A stretch of 64,000 nucleotides of DNA, taken from positions 4,774,001-4,838,000 of the forward strand of contig OY970367.1 of assembly GCA_963718635.1 (NCBI GenBank), in the 5' to 3' direction. Position numbers and translations under genes: made by a program. The DNA is from JAIOQJ01 sp963718635 (GTDB lineage Bacteria > Planctomycetota > Planctomycetia > Gemmatales > Gemmataceae). This document shows positions 9,691 to 19,869 of the stretch, one piece after another; positions within the stretch are counted from its first letter, which is position 1, and each line of letters opens with the position of its first letter. A model generated the notes under the pieces. The model was given only the letters and a program-made list of their open reading frames with translations, had not been told where the DNA came from and did not search any database.

Positions 9691-12600
9691 ATGCTTTGGC
9701 GCATTCCTCACGCATTACTCGTATTCGCATTTCTAAACACGACCCTCAGTGCCCAAGAGAAGGGGAAGCCTCCAGTCGATGTCTTGCCGCCCGAGGTGCA
9801 ACTGAAGAAATTTCACCTTCCCGAAGGTTTTGAAGTCGAGCTGATTGCCGCTGAGCCGGCGATCATCAACCCGATCACGATGGCCTACGACGAGAAAGGG
9901 CGCCTCTACGTCAGCGAGGGGCATACCTATCGCTATGGGCCGAGCGGCTCGCCCGTCGATAAGCCGACCAATCCTATTGTGCGCCTCGACCGCACCGAAG
10001 ACGGCACGGGCTGGAAGCGCACGATTGTGGCCGAGGGTTTTGATGATCCCGTCATGGGGCTGTTGGTACGTGGCGGCAAACTGTGGTGCACTTCCTGCGA
10101 CCACATTTACCTCTACGACATCGACGACGCGGGCCACACTTCCAACCGCAAAGAAATCCTGCACGACAATGCCAAAGCCTGGAATCCCTTTGGTTTCTTC
10201 GTGTTGGAGTGGGGTCCGGACGATCTGATTTACGTCAGCGTCGGCAACCATGGCATGAACATCGTTGGACCCTATAGCGGCGTGAATATCAGCAACGAAA
10301 TGAAATCACGCGGCTCGTCGGGCATCATCATGCGCATGAACCCCGATGGCACGAACATGCAGAAACTGGTGGAAGGCTTGCGCGTCCCCTATTCCTTCGA
10401 GTTTGACCCGTTTGGCCAACTCTGGCTTCTTTCGAACGGTCAGGGCAATCCCGATCGCTTTGTCAAAGTGATCGATGGCGTCGACTACCACTGCTACAGC
10501 CGGTCCAAAGTAAGCAACAATTGGTTGGCCGGCAAGCATCCGCTCGCGCCTCCATGTTTCGAAATCGGTGCCGGAGCACGCACGCAGCTGTTGCACTATT
10601 ATGGCGCCGCTTTTCCGGATGCCTATCAAGGCCGGCAGTTCGGCGTGAATTGGGGTCCACACGGCGTTGGCACGCGCAATCACGCCATTGAACAATTCAT
10701 TCCCGACGATCGCGAGCGCATCACAAAGACCGACAATTGGCTGACCTGCGACGACCCGCGCTTTCGACCGACACAGTTAATGCTGACGCCGGATGGCAAC
10801 TTGCTGGTGGCCGACTGGTATGGCCGCGACGACGAGAACGATCTGACGGGCCGCATCTGGAAAGTAAAATACACCGGCAAAGATGCACCCAAAGTTGTTC
10901 GCCTGACGGAGGAAGACTGGAAGGACGAAGCCAAAGTGCTGCAAGCGCTCGGCTCGCGCGATCACGTGGAACGCGAACGCGCCATCCGCGACTTGACCGC
11001 AAAAGGCGCCGGTGCAATTGCCGGCCTTGCGCAAGTTGCTGCGACGAGCAAGTTGCCGATTGCATCCGCCGACGCGCTCTGGGTGCTGGCCCGAATCGGC
11101 ACTGATGAAGCAAAGACGGCCTTGGGTGAAGGAACAAAAAACTCCGACTGGAAAGTGCGCCGGCTTGCACTTCGTCTGCTGAAGCGCTACAAGGTTTCAA
11201 AGTCGGATGAAATTGCCAAGCTGGTGATCGAGGATAAGGATCCCGCCGTAGCGCTTCAAGCCGCGCTGTTGTTGAGTGATCCGGAACAACGGCTGTTACG
11301 GTTGCGTGACTTGTTCCACTCCGAGGCGACGACCGATCCGCATCTGCGTTACGAACTTGCCTGGCACTGGGCAAAAGATTCGAAGGCCGATAAGCCCTGG
11401 GCGCTCGATCGGGTCAAGTTTCCGGAAATGAGACTGACCGGCTTGATCGCGATGGACATTGCGATTTACGAGGGCTTTTCTTCGAAAGACCAGGCTCGGC
11501 AAAAACTATTGAAGTATCTCGCGGCGCCCGGCGAACTCGAAATCAACCTGGTGCTCGATCTGGCAACGATGCATCCGGAAGCCGCCATGATCCCGGCCGT
11601 GCAGAAGTTGTTGGAGCAACCAAAACTGCCGTCAGCGGTTATCGCCGATGCTTCGAAGCTGCTGCGTACGCTGGCGGGTTCCAATAAAGGAATCAAGAAC
11701 CCCTGGCTTGAGCTGCTCAAGACCGGCAAGGCAACGCTTAACGACCCCGAAGACAAGCAAACGCTGTTGAAATTGCTGCCTGACGAAGGGCCAACCGCTT
11801 TCGGCATCGAGATGGTCGGCAAATTGCTCGCCGATGGCGATGTCACCAAGGTCGTGTTGCCCGCTGCAGCGCTGGCGCGCTCGTGGGAGGGCAAAGCGGC
11901 AGCTCTTGCCGATATGCTTTGGAAGGAATTGGACAACCGAAAATTGAAGACCGACGTGCGCATCGAACTAGCAGCGACAGCCTCTGTGATCGATCCGAAA
12001 CCCGATGTAAAACGGTGGAGTGAACTTCTCAAATCGGCTGATCCGACGCTCGCACGCGAGATTGTGCGCGATTTCCGCAGGTTGCCCAAAGACAAAGCCT
12101 TTGCCGATGTGCTAGTCTCCGTGGCTTCACCATTGATCGAACGCGATCCGTCGATCAAGCAGGATCTCGCTTTGACGCTGTTGATTCTTGGCTCCGATTC
12201 CAGTTCAGCCAAGCTCGGCGCCGCCATGCGCGAACTGAAGGAATATCAACAATCAGGTGTGAAGAAATTCAACCCAAAACCTGCCACGGAACAATTAGCC
12301 CTCGGCCGCATGACGTTCGAAAGAGCCAACTGCTCCAAATGTCATCTACTCGACAATAACGAGAAGATCGGCCCGACCCTTGGCGGCGTCGGCCGGCATG
12401 AATTGAACCACGTGATCGAATCGATCCTGGAACCTTCCAAGATCATTCTTACGGGCTATGAAGTCGAGCGGATCGAGACACAGGATGGCGTCGTGCACAG
12501 CGGCATTGTTCGCGAAAAAGGGAACGAATTAACGGTTATCAATGCCGACAAAACAGAGCGCATTGCGAAGTCGAAGATCGCCGAGCGCAGTCTTGTTGAA

Positions 12601-12724
12601 AACATCGATCATGCCCGATGACATCATTAAAACAATGAGCCAGGAAGAATTCAGCGACCTCCTGGCATTCCTGATGACGCAGAAAGCGAACGTCGGCCCG
12701 CCGCCGGCGAAAAAGAAAAAGTAA
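9691..12724 (+). CDS. PVC-type membrane-bound dehydrogenase/HEAT/cytochrome c protein
   Basis: About 1,010 residues with a signal peptide (MLWRIPHALLVFAFLNTTLSAQ). Residues 30-400 form a beta-propeller of the PVC dehydrogenase type (FHLPEGFEVELIAAEP, YDEKGRLYVSEG, LLVADWYGRDDENDLTGRIWKV). Then come HEAT-like repeats (residues 420-850) and a C-terminal cytochrome c module with the haem motif CSKCH and a downstream GPTLGGVG. The annotated end at 12621 reads NIDHAR; the next frame gives SIMPDDIIKTMSQEEFSDLLAFLM to 12724, which is the expected end (axial Met), so a +1 break near 12590 is inferred. These proteins are typical of planctomycetes and probably transfer electrons in the periplasm. Confidence 0.88.
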
Positions 12725-12742
12725 AGCCTAAGTGAGAGAGCA

Positions 12743-14218
12743 ATGAAGCCAGGACGTAACGATCCTTGCCCCTGCGGCAGCGGCAAAAAATACAAGAAGT
12801 GCTGCCAAGAGCGGGACGACGAAAAGAAGCGCAGCGAAGCGGTCGCTGCGGAGGATGCGCGTGCTGCCGAGCGTGTCGCAAACCCGCCGATAATCGTGCT
12901 ACCGCCCGGTCCGCCATCTTTGCCGTCTCCGTCATCTCCGCTGCGGCCAGCCAGGGTGAAGACTCCGCTGGAAGAGAAAGTAGACGCCCTTTGGACGGAG
13001 TTCGAAACGGCGCGCGGCGCCGACCGCCTGGTCGTCTTCGGCAAGATGATCAATGAAGAAGGCGCTTTGACAGACGACGTCGCATATGATGCCCTCGCGC
13101 TAATCCATGAGGAAGCTGTCAAAGAAAACGCGCGGGCTCGTTTTACCGACCTGGTTGATGACCTGCGCGTTCGGTTGCCCGACCTTTATGACGAAATGGC
13201 GCAGGATCTGTTGACCTGGAAAATCGAGGACGCCTTGGCGGAAGGTCGCGAGAGCGATCTAGCGCCACTGGTTCGCCAATTGGCTGTCCTCTCCGGCAAA
13301 CACTATGACCTGATTACTTGTACCTTCGAAAGCTTGCAATATCATGGGATGCTGTCGCTTCTGATTGAGGGATACCGCCTTGCCTGGAAAGGTGTCGAAG
13401 AAAGCGAAGACATTTTCGATTGGGCCAAATCTAATTTAGTCAGCGATGCCATTGCAGCCGAGATTTTCGAACGCATTGAAAAGAACCAAGGGCTCGTCAC
13501 GCTCGATGCTGAGTTGCTGGAGAAGGTGAAATTCTATCTGAAGGAACCCTACATCAACGTTCTCGAAGAGACCATCAGCGATCTTCAAACAGCGCCCGGC
13601 GGTTGGAAAACCGAAGATTTCAGCCTTACGCGGCCAACGCGTAAAAAACGCAAAGGTCGGCCCCACGATGATGATGATGATGATGAGCCTCTGCCGGGTG
13701 TAGGCAATCTCTCCCGGCTTGTTTGCCAGTTCGTCGGCTATGCACATCGGACTGACGGCATTTCGCTTCCACGTGGACAATTGGTTCGGAGCGAAATCTC
13801 AAAGTATTTGATCAGTCGAAGTCACGGCGAACTCAATCCGCGCCTGGGCATGATGGAACAGGCGCTACATCCGAAACGAAAACTGCCGAAGGCGCCGCCG
13901 CCGCTCCACCCGCTCTGCCCGGAACCGGTCACTCTCGAAGTCTATCTATCGGGAATGATGGGCTTCATCAAAACGCGCTATGAAGCGGCTGTCGCTTTTT
14001 TTCTCGCAATGCCTACTTGGGTGCGATTTCTCGAAACTCAGCATCTCATTGATGCCGGCATGAGACGTAGAGTGCTCCAAAGTCTGCTCCCGTTGCACGG
14101 CTCCTTTTTAGAATCTGTCAAAGGTTACACCGCCGATCCCGCCTTATATCGGGAGATGCAAAATTGGCCGGCGGACGCGGCGAAAGATCCGGTGCAACCG
14201 CCACTGGAAGCGAAATAA
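12743..14218 (+). CDS. SEC-C zinc-motif protein
   Basis: 491 residues opening with the SEC-C metal-binding motif (PCPCGSGKKYKKCC), as found at the end of SecA and in many accessory proteins. A Pro-rich linker, an all-helical body of about 250 residues, and an Asp run (seven in a row near residue 310) follow. The rest has no motif I recognise. It starts 18 bases after the cytochrome gene and may be read in the same transcript. The zinc motif suggests contact with protein or nucleic acid; the specific role is unknown. Confidence 0.7.
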   Translation: MKPGRNDPCPCGSGKKYKKCCQERDDEKKRSEAVAAEDARAAERVANPPIIVLPPGPPSLPSPSSPLRPARVKTPLEEKVDALWTEFETARGADRLVVFGKMINEEGALTDDVAYDALALIHEEAVKENARARFTDLVDDLRVRLPDLYDEMAQDLLTWKIEDALAEGRESDLAPLVRQLAVLSGKHYDLITCTFESLQYHGMLSLLIEGYRLAWKGVEESEDIFDWAKSNLVSDAIAAEIFERIEKNQGLVTLDAELLEKVKFYLKEPYINVLEETISDLQTAPGGWKTEDFSLTRPTRKKRKGRPHDDDDDDEPLPGVGNLSRLVCQFVGYAHRTDGISLPRGQLVRSEISKYLISRSHGELNPRLGMMEQALHPKRKLPKAPPPLHPLCPEPVTLEVYLSGMMGFIKTRYEAAVAFFLAMPTWVRFLETQHLIDAGMRRRVLQSLLPLHGSFLESVKGYTADPALYREMQNWPADAAKDPVQPPLEAK

Positions 14219-14401
14219 GCTTCCGATTGAAAATACGAAGGCGAAACAGAAGAGACGACAAAAAAACAACGGACAAAATTATAAGAGCATCGGAAGGCGG
14301 TTCAACCAGGGATAACACCGATTGCACGGCTACGGGAAAAACTTCCACGGAGTCCGCTCCCATGTGCGGTTGGCGCTAGTGGAACATTGGCGTGTCTGAC
14401 G

Positions 14402-14700
14402 CTGGTCCTGAAAGGACCGTTCTGCCAGCCCAAGCCGAAGTTCCCGAAGGGAACGGAGGCCTGGGATAAGAGGAAACAGCGCATTGTTTTCGAGCCTGCA
14501 AGGCTCGTTCGGTCAGCCCAGGTCTAGGTCCCTGAAAGGGACGAAGGCCTGGGTTCCCATAGGCCTGGGGTCAAGCGCAGCGAAAACGTCCTCGGTCCTG
14601 AAAGGACCGTTCGGTCAGCCCAGGCCGAAGTTCCCGAAGGGAACGGAGGCCTGGGTTGGTCCCGGGCACCGCGCCCGGTCCTGAAAGGACCGTTCAACGT
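14402..14700. repeat. Left REP array of the REP-associated transposase
   Basis: Three and a half direct copies of a two-hairpin unit. Hairpin one is GGTCCT-GAAA-GGACC; hairpin two has arms CCCAGGCC and GGCCTGGG around AAGTTCCCGAAGGGAACGG. Copies begin near 14402, 14495 and 14594, with a last GGTCCTGAAAGGACCG half at 14676. The second copy has a changed arm (GAGCCTGCAAGGCTC) that still pairs. The array ends at the last codon of the transposase. The right array is in inverted orientation. Confidence 0.9.
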
Positions 14701-15129
14701 TCATTCCCAAAGGTAACGTTCGTCCGATTCGATTTCGTACTTGCGTAAAAACTCTCGAAACTCATCCTTACACGACTGCTTGGCATGGTGTTCCGGTTGA
14801 CGGCGAATGTATTCCCGTACTGCTTCCACTCCGGATTGGCTGACCGAAAACGCTCCATACCCCGCCTGCCAATGGAAAGCCGCTTCTAAAGATTGCGTTT
14901 GATTTACCTACAGAGACGAAGTCGATTTAATCTTACTTATGGCATTCGCAATAGAGCTGGTACGACCGAGCTGAAACAAAAGGTGAACGTGATTGCAAGT
15001 GCCGCCGACAATCATCGATTGGCAGCCGACGTTGTTCACCAAACCACGCCATTCTTCGGCCAGAATCGGTTCGCGGTTTTTGGTTGAGAATATCGCGTGA
15101 ACGTAAACTTTGGCTAGCGATTGTGGCAT
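14701..15129 (-). mobile_element. REP-associated tyrosine transposase (IS200-like), interrupted by one stop
   Basis: The first 73 codons are open: MPQSLAKVYVHAIFSTKNREP and the HUH metal motif CNHVHLLF identify a Y1 transposase. A single TAG at 14908-14910 falls where the family has a Trp in (S-K-W). The same frame then continues for about 68 codons with the remaining conserved end: FHWQAGYGAFSVS, and the helix with the catalytic Tyr, REYIRRQPEHH, ending in YLWE and a stop at 14701. So one nonsense change splits an otherwise intact gene of about 142 codons. It lies between two inverted REP arrays. REP-associated transposases cut and join such hairpins on single-stranded DNA; this copy is probably inactive unless the TAG is read through. 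Confidence 0.85.
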
Positions 15130-15204
15130 GACGCTTGGCTCCCGGCGCTGAAAACGTCCTGTTTGACGCTCATTATACGTAAAATGGGCCTTTGCAAGTC
15201 TCAG

Positions 15205-15690
15205 ATGAACGGTCCTTACAGGACCGATGACGTGATCGATATATTAACCCAGGCCTTCGTCCCCTTCGGGGACTTCGGCCTGGGCTGACAGAACGGTGCT
15301 TTCAGGACCGAAGGCGTGGTTGCTGCGCTTAACTATCGTAACCCAGGCCTCCGTTTCCCTTCGGGAAGTTCGGCCTGGGCTGACAGAACGGTGCTTTCAG
15401 GACCGAAGGCGTGGTTGCTGCGCTTAACTATCGTAACCCAGGCCTCCGTTTCCCTTCGGGAATTTCGGCCTGGGCTGACAGAACGGTGCTTTCAGGACCG
15501 AAGGCGTGGTTGCTGCGCTTAACTATCGTAACCCAGGCCTCCGTTTCCCTTCGGGAATTTCGGCCTGGGCTGACAGAACGGTGCTTTCAGGACCGAAGGC
15601 GTGGTTGCGGCGCTTAACCCCGGGCTTCCGTTCCTTTCGGGGCAAACCCGGGCCTCCGTCCCCTTTTGGGAAAATCTAGGCCTCCGAGGC
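15205..15690. repeat. Right REP array, 95-base tandem units
   Basis: The unit is the reverse complement of the left array: CCCAGGCC-TCCGTTTCCCTTCGGG-AAGTTCGGCCTGGG followed by ACGGTGCTTTCAGGACCG and a spacer AAGGCGTGGTTGCTGCGCTTAACTATCGTA. From about 15345 to 15625 the unit repeats with a regular 95-base period about three times, and copies are nearly identical, which suggests recent spread. The edges (15205-15345, 15610-15690) hold more diverged copies. Confidence 0.9.
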
Positions 15691-15869
15691 TTCGGCACGG
15701 GTGCTAGCCGGGGTCAATTTCTTATTTTCTTGTCGGCGTTTTCGTCAATCAGAACACTACCAAGCGAATTGACTGCGTACCAAAGCCGCTTCCCGCTTGC
15801 CCCTTGCAGGGTTTCGTATATCGTTTAGCACATCGTCTTACTGCGTCTCCACGTTCGCGAGCATCACCT

Positions 15870-16931
15870 ATGAAACTCTCCCGCAATGCCTTTTTTCTGC
15901 TAGCCGCGCTGGCGCTCGGCTCGGTCCCTGCCTGCAAGTGGGATTCGGGTAACAGAACCAAAGTGGCGATCATCACCAATAATCCGGAAGAGTTCTGGAG
16001 TTATTGCGAAGCCGGGGGACGTAAAGCAGCGAAGGAGTTCAACGTCGATCTCATCTTCCGCAAGCCGGCAAAAGGCGAATATACCGAGCAGATGAACATC
16101 ATCAAGGATCTGGAAAACAAGGGCGTGGCGGGGATGGCAGTGAGCGTCATCAATCCAGCCGAGCAGGCGCCCGACTTGAAGTTGATTGCCGCGAAGATGA
16201 AATTGATCACGATGGACAACGATGCCGACGGCAGCGACCGCATCTGCTACATCGGCACGGACAACTACGCGGCCGGCCATGCAGTCGGCCGACTGGTGAA
16301 GGATGTGATGCCGCAAGGGGGCACGCTCGCCATTTTCGTCGGCCAGACTTCACCGCTTAACGCCCGCCAACGATTCTGGGGTCTGGTGGACGAACTGAAC
16401 GGTAACAAAGAACGCAGCAAGTTTCCCGACGCACGCTTTGACGACACCATCGGCGGCAAGTACAAACTCTATCGCAACTCCGCTATTACGGATAACGCCA
16501 ACCGCGAACAGGCGCAGATAAACGCCCAGCAGGCGCTCGATAAGATCGGCAGCGAGCCCAATGTCTGCATGATCGGACTGTGGGCCTACAATCCGCCAGC
16601 CATTCTGGAAGCGGTTCGCTCCGACGCTAAATTTTCGCATGTCAAAATTGTCGGCTTCGATGAAGCGGATGAAACGTTACAGGGAATCGAGAAGGGCCAA
16701 ATCCACGGCAGCGTCGTGCAGGATCCGTTCATGTTCGGCTACCGCTCGGTCGAAATCCTGGCAGCGGAAGCGCATGGCGATCAATCGAAGCGCCTCGACA
16801 AAGCGATTCCTTACCGCGTCATCACCAAAGATGGCGGACCCAAAGAAAAGATCGATGGCGTCGAAATCGAGAACTTGAAGGCCGCCGATTTCAGGGCGCA
16901 GTTGAAGCAGTTGGTGGAGTCGGTGAAATAA
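15870..16931 (+). CDS. Sugar-type ABC substrate-binding lipoprotein
   Basis: 353 residues from ATG 15870. The N-terminus is a lipoprotein signal peptide ending in V-P-A-C. The body is a LacI/RbsB-like periplasmic binding fold: VAIITNNPEEFWSYCEAGGRKAAKEF, GVAGMAVSVINPA, LITMDNDADGS, YIGTDNYAAGHAVG, and the hinge region VKIVGFDEADETLQGIEKG. No permease or ATPase is next to it, so the partner components lie elsewhere. The ligand is probably a sugar or a related polyol, as inferred from the family only. The start upstream at 15804 was rejected because 15870 gives a clean lipoprotein signal. Confidence 0.85.
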   Translation: MKLSRNAFFLLAALALGSVPACKWDSGNRTKVAIITNNPEEFWSYCEAGGRKAAKEFNVDLIFRKPAKGEYTEQMNIIKDLENKGVAGMAVSVINPAEQAPDLKLIAAKMKLITMDNDADGSDRICYIGTDNYAAGHAVGRLVKDVMPQGGTLAIFVGQTSPLNARQRFWGLVDELNGNKERSKFPDARFDDTIGGKYKLYRNSAITDNANREQAQINAQQALDKIGSEPNVCMIGLWAYNPPAILEAVRSDAKFSHVKIVGFDEADETLQGIEKGQIHGSVVQDPFMFGYRSVEILAAEAHGDQSKRLDKAIPYRVITKDGGPKEKIDGVEIENLKAADFRAQLKQLVESVK

Positions 16932-16987
16932 GCGCTTACCGATCAACAGCGCAGATGTTTAACCAAGGAGCAATTTACTGGCGATCC

Positions 16988-17392
16988 TTACTTCAGTAAG
17001 GCGACGAATCCCGCCTGTTCAAAATGGTGGTCGCCAGTGAGCGCTTCGGAAATGTGCTGTTGTTGCATTGCCAGAAACGAGATGCAGTCTGTAAGCGACC
17101 ATTCTTTGTCCGGCCGAGCTGCGTACAGAATCAAGCCACGGTCCATCAATGACTGATCAGCAGGAATGACTGGCGTTTTGGGATCGGCACGAATGATAGC
17201 CAATAAGCGGTTAAAAACACTTCGTGTTGCTATTTTATTTAATCCATCCGCCAATTCAGTGATTACCCAAGCCGTTGTAACAAGGGGCCTTTGCAAGTTT
17301 CGTGCACAGGTCGCTGCTCTAACATGCGCTGCATCTTTCGGATTCACGAGCGCTGCGTAATAAAATGTGTCGGCAAAGACAGGCGTTGTCAC
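16988..17392 (-). CDS. PIN-domain toxin (VapC-like)
   Basis: 134 residues. The PIN-domain acidic residues are visible: the first Asp in VFADTFYYAAL, the Glu in WVITELADGL, and the last Asp pair in SLTDCISFLAM and LTGDHHFEQAGF. That is the usual order for an RNA-cutting PIN nuclease. Its ATG overlaps the stop of the upstream small protein by four bases (ATGA), a standard toxin-antitoxin arrangement. The target RNA is not predictable from this sequence. Confidence 0.85.
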   Translation of the reverse strand: MTTPVFADTFYYAALVNPKDAAHVRAATCARNLQRPLVTTAWVITELADGLNKIATRSVFNRLLAIIRADPKTPVIPADQSLMDRGLILYAARPDKEWSLTDCISFLAMQQQHISEALTGDHHFEQAGFVALLK

Positions 17393-17622
17393 TTTGGGGC
17401 TCCATGAATGTAGTGATCGTGATTTCCTGCAAAATCCTCGGGCAATCCAGTGGCAGCGCCGATGATATCTTTATACCGATCGTAGTGCGATAGTTCGTGC
17501 GTGTTTTCAGTTGCGCTGGTTTCGCCATCACGCAAAATAACCTGCACGACGGTTCCATCCGGCAAGCCGATTTCTGCGTCAAACACAACCGTGCCATTTT
17601 TTATTTCGCCGATGAATGACAT
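17389..17622 (-). CDS. Putative antitoxin paired with PIN toxin
   Basis: 77 residues. The N-terminal half looks like a small beta-hairpin domain (GEIKNGTVVFDAEIGLPDGTVVQVIL), as in the AF2212/DUF104 type antitoxins, and the C-terminal half is a variable acidic tail that would cover the toxin. It overlaps the toxin gene start by four bases and is likely co-translated with it. The pairing is inferred from position. Confidence 0.7.
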   Translation of the reverse strand: MSFIGEIKNGTVVFDAEIGLPDGTVVQVILRDGETSATENTHELSHYDRYKDIIGAATGLPEDFAGNHDHYIHGAPK

Positions 17623-17711
17623 CCCAAGCCCTCCAGATAAAAAGAGGCAACGAATAGTATAAAAAGATCATATCGCAAAACCGAGTGCTGTTTTCTCGCG
17701 ACCTCCGATCA

Positions 17712-18681
17712 ATGACAATCACCCCCGATTCCGAAACGATTTTATTGCTCGGCTCGTCGCTCGCCATGCCCGCTTTCAGCGACCTCAAGCCGTTGACCTC
17801 GCGCGAATGGAATGCGCTCGCGGCCAAGATCGATTCTTCTCCTGTAGTAGAACGCCCGGCCGCCCTATTGGAAACCGATGACTGGCGAGAACTACTCATT
17901 CTCGACGACGCAGAGTTCAACCGGATCGAGCGATTGTTTGATAGACGCAACCAGCTTGCAAACGAACTCGAACGGCTCGAATCGCTCGGCATCTGGGTCA
18001 TTACGCGAGCCGATGCGGAGTATCCAGCAAGATTGCGCGGAAGGCTCGAATCATCAGCGCCCTTGGTTCTCTTCGGGACAGGCGCGGGAACGAATCGGCA
18101 AGCAAGGCATAGCGATCGTCGGATCGCGAAACGTCGATGATGAAGGCCGAGAGGCAGCCGAATTTGCTGGCCGAGCCTGCGCTCTGTCGCATTGGATTGT
18201 TTACTCCGGGGCGGCTCGCGGTGTGGACGAGGCGGCCATGCAATCATGTCTCGACCACCGAGGCGCCGTTGTCGGCGTGCTGCCAGATAGTCTCGAACAG
18301 GCGATTCGAACGCCATGGATGCGGCAAGCCCTCAGCGATCAACAGCTTACCTTGTTGACGCTTGGTGCGGCCGATGCGCCCTTTAGTGCCGGTGCTGCGA
18401 TGGCTAGAAACAAGCTGATTTATGCGCTGGCCGATTGTTCGCTGGTTATCGCCAGCGAAGCCGATACGGGCGGCACGTGGGCGGGTGCCACTCATGCACT
18501 TGCGGCGAATTTCGCGCCTCTGTTCGTTCGCGATGGAATCAACGTTCCAGAAGGAAATAAAAAATTGTTGAAGCGTGGGGCCATTTCATTTCCCTATCCG
18601 TTTCCTGAGGCGGCGGAAGGGTTGGCCGATTGGATAAAGGAGCATTCAACAGCGTCAAAAGGACTGACGCTGTTCGGTTGA
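17712..18681 (+). CDS. dprA: DNA-processing protein DprA-like, frameshifted near 18080
   Basis: The part from codon 135 carries the Rossmann-type SLOG domain of DprA: KQGIAIVGSRNVDDEG, then VYSGAARGVDEAAMQ, GAVVGVLPDSL, and ARNKLIYALADCSLVIASEADTGGTWAGA. DprA loads RecA on incoming single-stranded DNA during transformation. The N-terminal 125 residues (from ATG 17712) are in another frame and fit a helical leader with an Asp/Glu-rich stretch (LLILDDAEFNRIERL). The join near 18080 needs a +1 change (V-L-F-G / Q-A-R-E-R-I-G-K-Q-G). Some DprA-like SLOG proteins have roles outside transformation. Confidence 0.8.
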
Positions 18682-18698
18682 CTTTCGCGCCTTGACGA

Positions 18699-19733
18699 TC
18701 ACGGCTGCGGAGCGGCCTCGGCTGTTCCTTCAATCGCCACGATCGCGGTTTCTTTTTGATCGGTCAGAATCGTCAGCTTACGGCGAAGTTCGCCCGGTTG
18801 GCTCGGCGCAAAATTCACGCGCACCGCCTGCACGGCACTTGGAGCGCTCGGCAAGACATCGACGGTTAGGCCATCGCCTTCGCCATCAACTTTGATGATC
18901 TGGAACGGCTTGTTGCCCCGCAGCGTAATATTGCGCGACATCTTCTGGCCGACGGCGATCGAATCGAGTTTGATCAGCGATCCCTGAACGACCGACAAAG
19001 GCGCCTGCACGACTCCGACAACAGGAATCGTCAAGTTTGGAATGGCCGTGTCGTTGGTCCGGAGAATGATTTGATCCTGGAGCACGCCCGCTTCCGCTTC
19101 GGCTTTCAACGACACCGACACCTTATAACGGATCGTTCCCCGGTTGGCGGTGCGATCGAGCTTATACTGGGGAATGATGCTCGCGCCATGATTGTCGTCG
19201 ATTCCAGTAATTTGCCAATCTTTCTGTTGGCCCGTGTATTCGATGCTGATTTCCTGGGTAGGCGCCTGGCCGAGCGCCACCGTCTGAAAGTTTACCTGGC
19301 CGGGATTGATAGCAACATCAGTACGGCTAAAGGCGCGCACTTGCAGAATGGCCGTCGACTGAAATTGCGGCCCAAAGCGGACCTGGATGGTCACTGCCTT
19401 GGCGCCGGTAAACTTGCGGCCGTCCATCTCGACATCGACATAGCCCGACTCGCGGGCGTCCATCTTCTGCGTATAACGGACGACGCGGGTACAACCGCAG
19501 GAGACTTCGGGATCCTTGATGACCTGCATCGGCACCGCGTAGATGTTCGTCATAGCAAATTTGTGCGTGAGCGTGGTGCCCCAGGGAACGGTGCCGAAAT
19601 CGTGCACCACAACCGGCGGAGGGTCTTTCGGCACGAAGAACTTATTAGCCCAAGGCACGAAGAGCGTATCTTCCCCGGCCGACGTCAAGGGAGCGGCGGC
19701 CAACAGTAGTATTCCCCAGAATGCCTTTCTCAT
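18699..19733 (-). CDS. DUF1573 family exported protein
   Basis: 344 residues with a signal peptide (MRKAFWGILLLAAAPLTSAG). The DUF1573 motif follows: VVVHDFGTVPWGTTLTHKFAMTN, then the conserved SCGCT (Val-Ser-Cys-Gly-Cys-Thr). Several Ig-like beta domains follow (LQDQIILRTNDTAIPNLTIPVVG). Such proteins are abundant in planctomycetes and Bacteroidetes; the role is unknown, probably envelope or extracellular. It is convergent with dprA, with only 17 bases between the two. Confidence 0.85.
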   Translation of the reverse strand: MRKAFWGILLLAAAPLTSAGEDTLFVPWANKFFVPKDPPPVVVHDFGTVPWGTTLTHKFAMTNIYAVPMQVIKDPEVSCGCTRVVRYTQKMDARESGYVDVEMDGRKFTGAKAVTIQVRFGPQFQSTAILQVRAFSRTDVAINPGQVNFQTVALGQAPTQEISIEYTGQQKDWQITGIDDNHGASIIPQYKLDRTANRGTIRYKVSVSLKAEAEAGVLQDQIILRTNDTAIPNLTIPVVGVVQAPLSVVQGSLIKLDSIAVGQKMSRNITLRGNKPFQIIKVDGEGDGLTVDVLPSAPSAVQAVRVNFAPSQPGELRRKLTILTDQKETAIVAIEGTAEAAPQP

Positions 19734-19869
19734 CGCCTATCCTCCCCCCGTTCGTCCCGAAGCACAACCGAATGCGGCAAGCTTGGAAACTATAGCGAGA
19801 TTGAAGGGCGGGGGGAAGGCGGATTTTGCAGCGGAAAATTTCACCGGGTGCGCCAACGGATTCTGGCAA

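Noticed and set aside
15316..15617. Short overlapping frames of about 68 codons that repeat themselves
   Set aside because: They are translations of the 95-base REP tandem units, not genes.
14402..15690. CRISPR array because of regular 95-base spacing
   Set aside because: The units are full tandem copies with no unique spacers and no cas genes.
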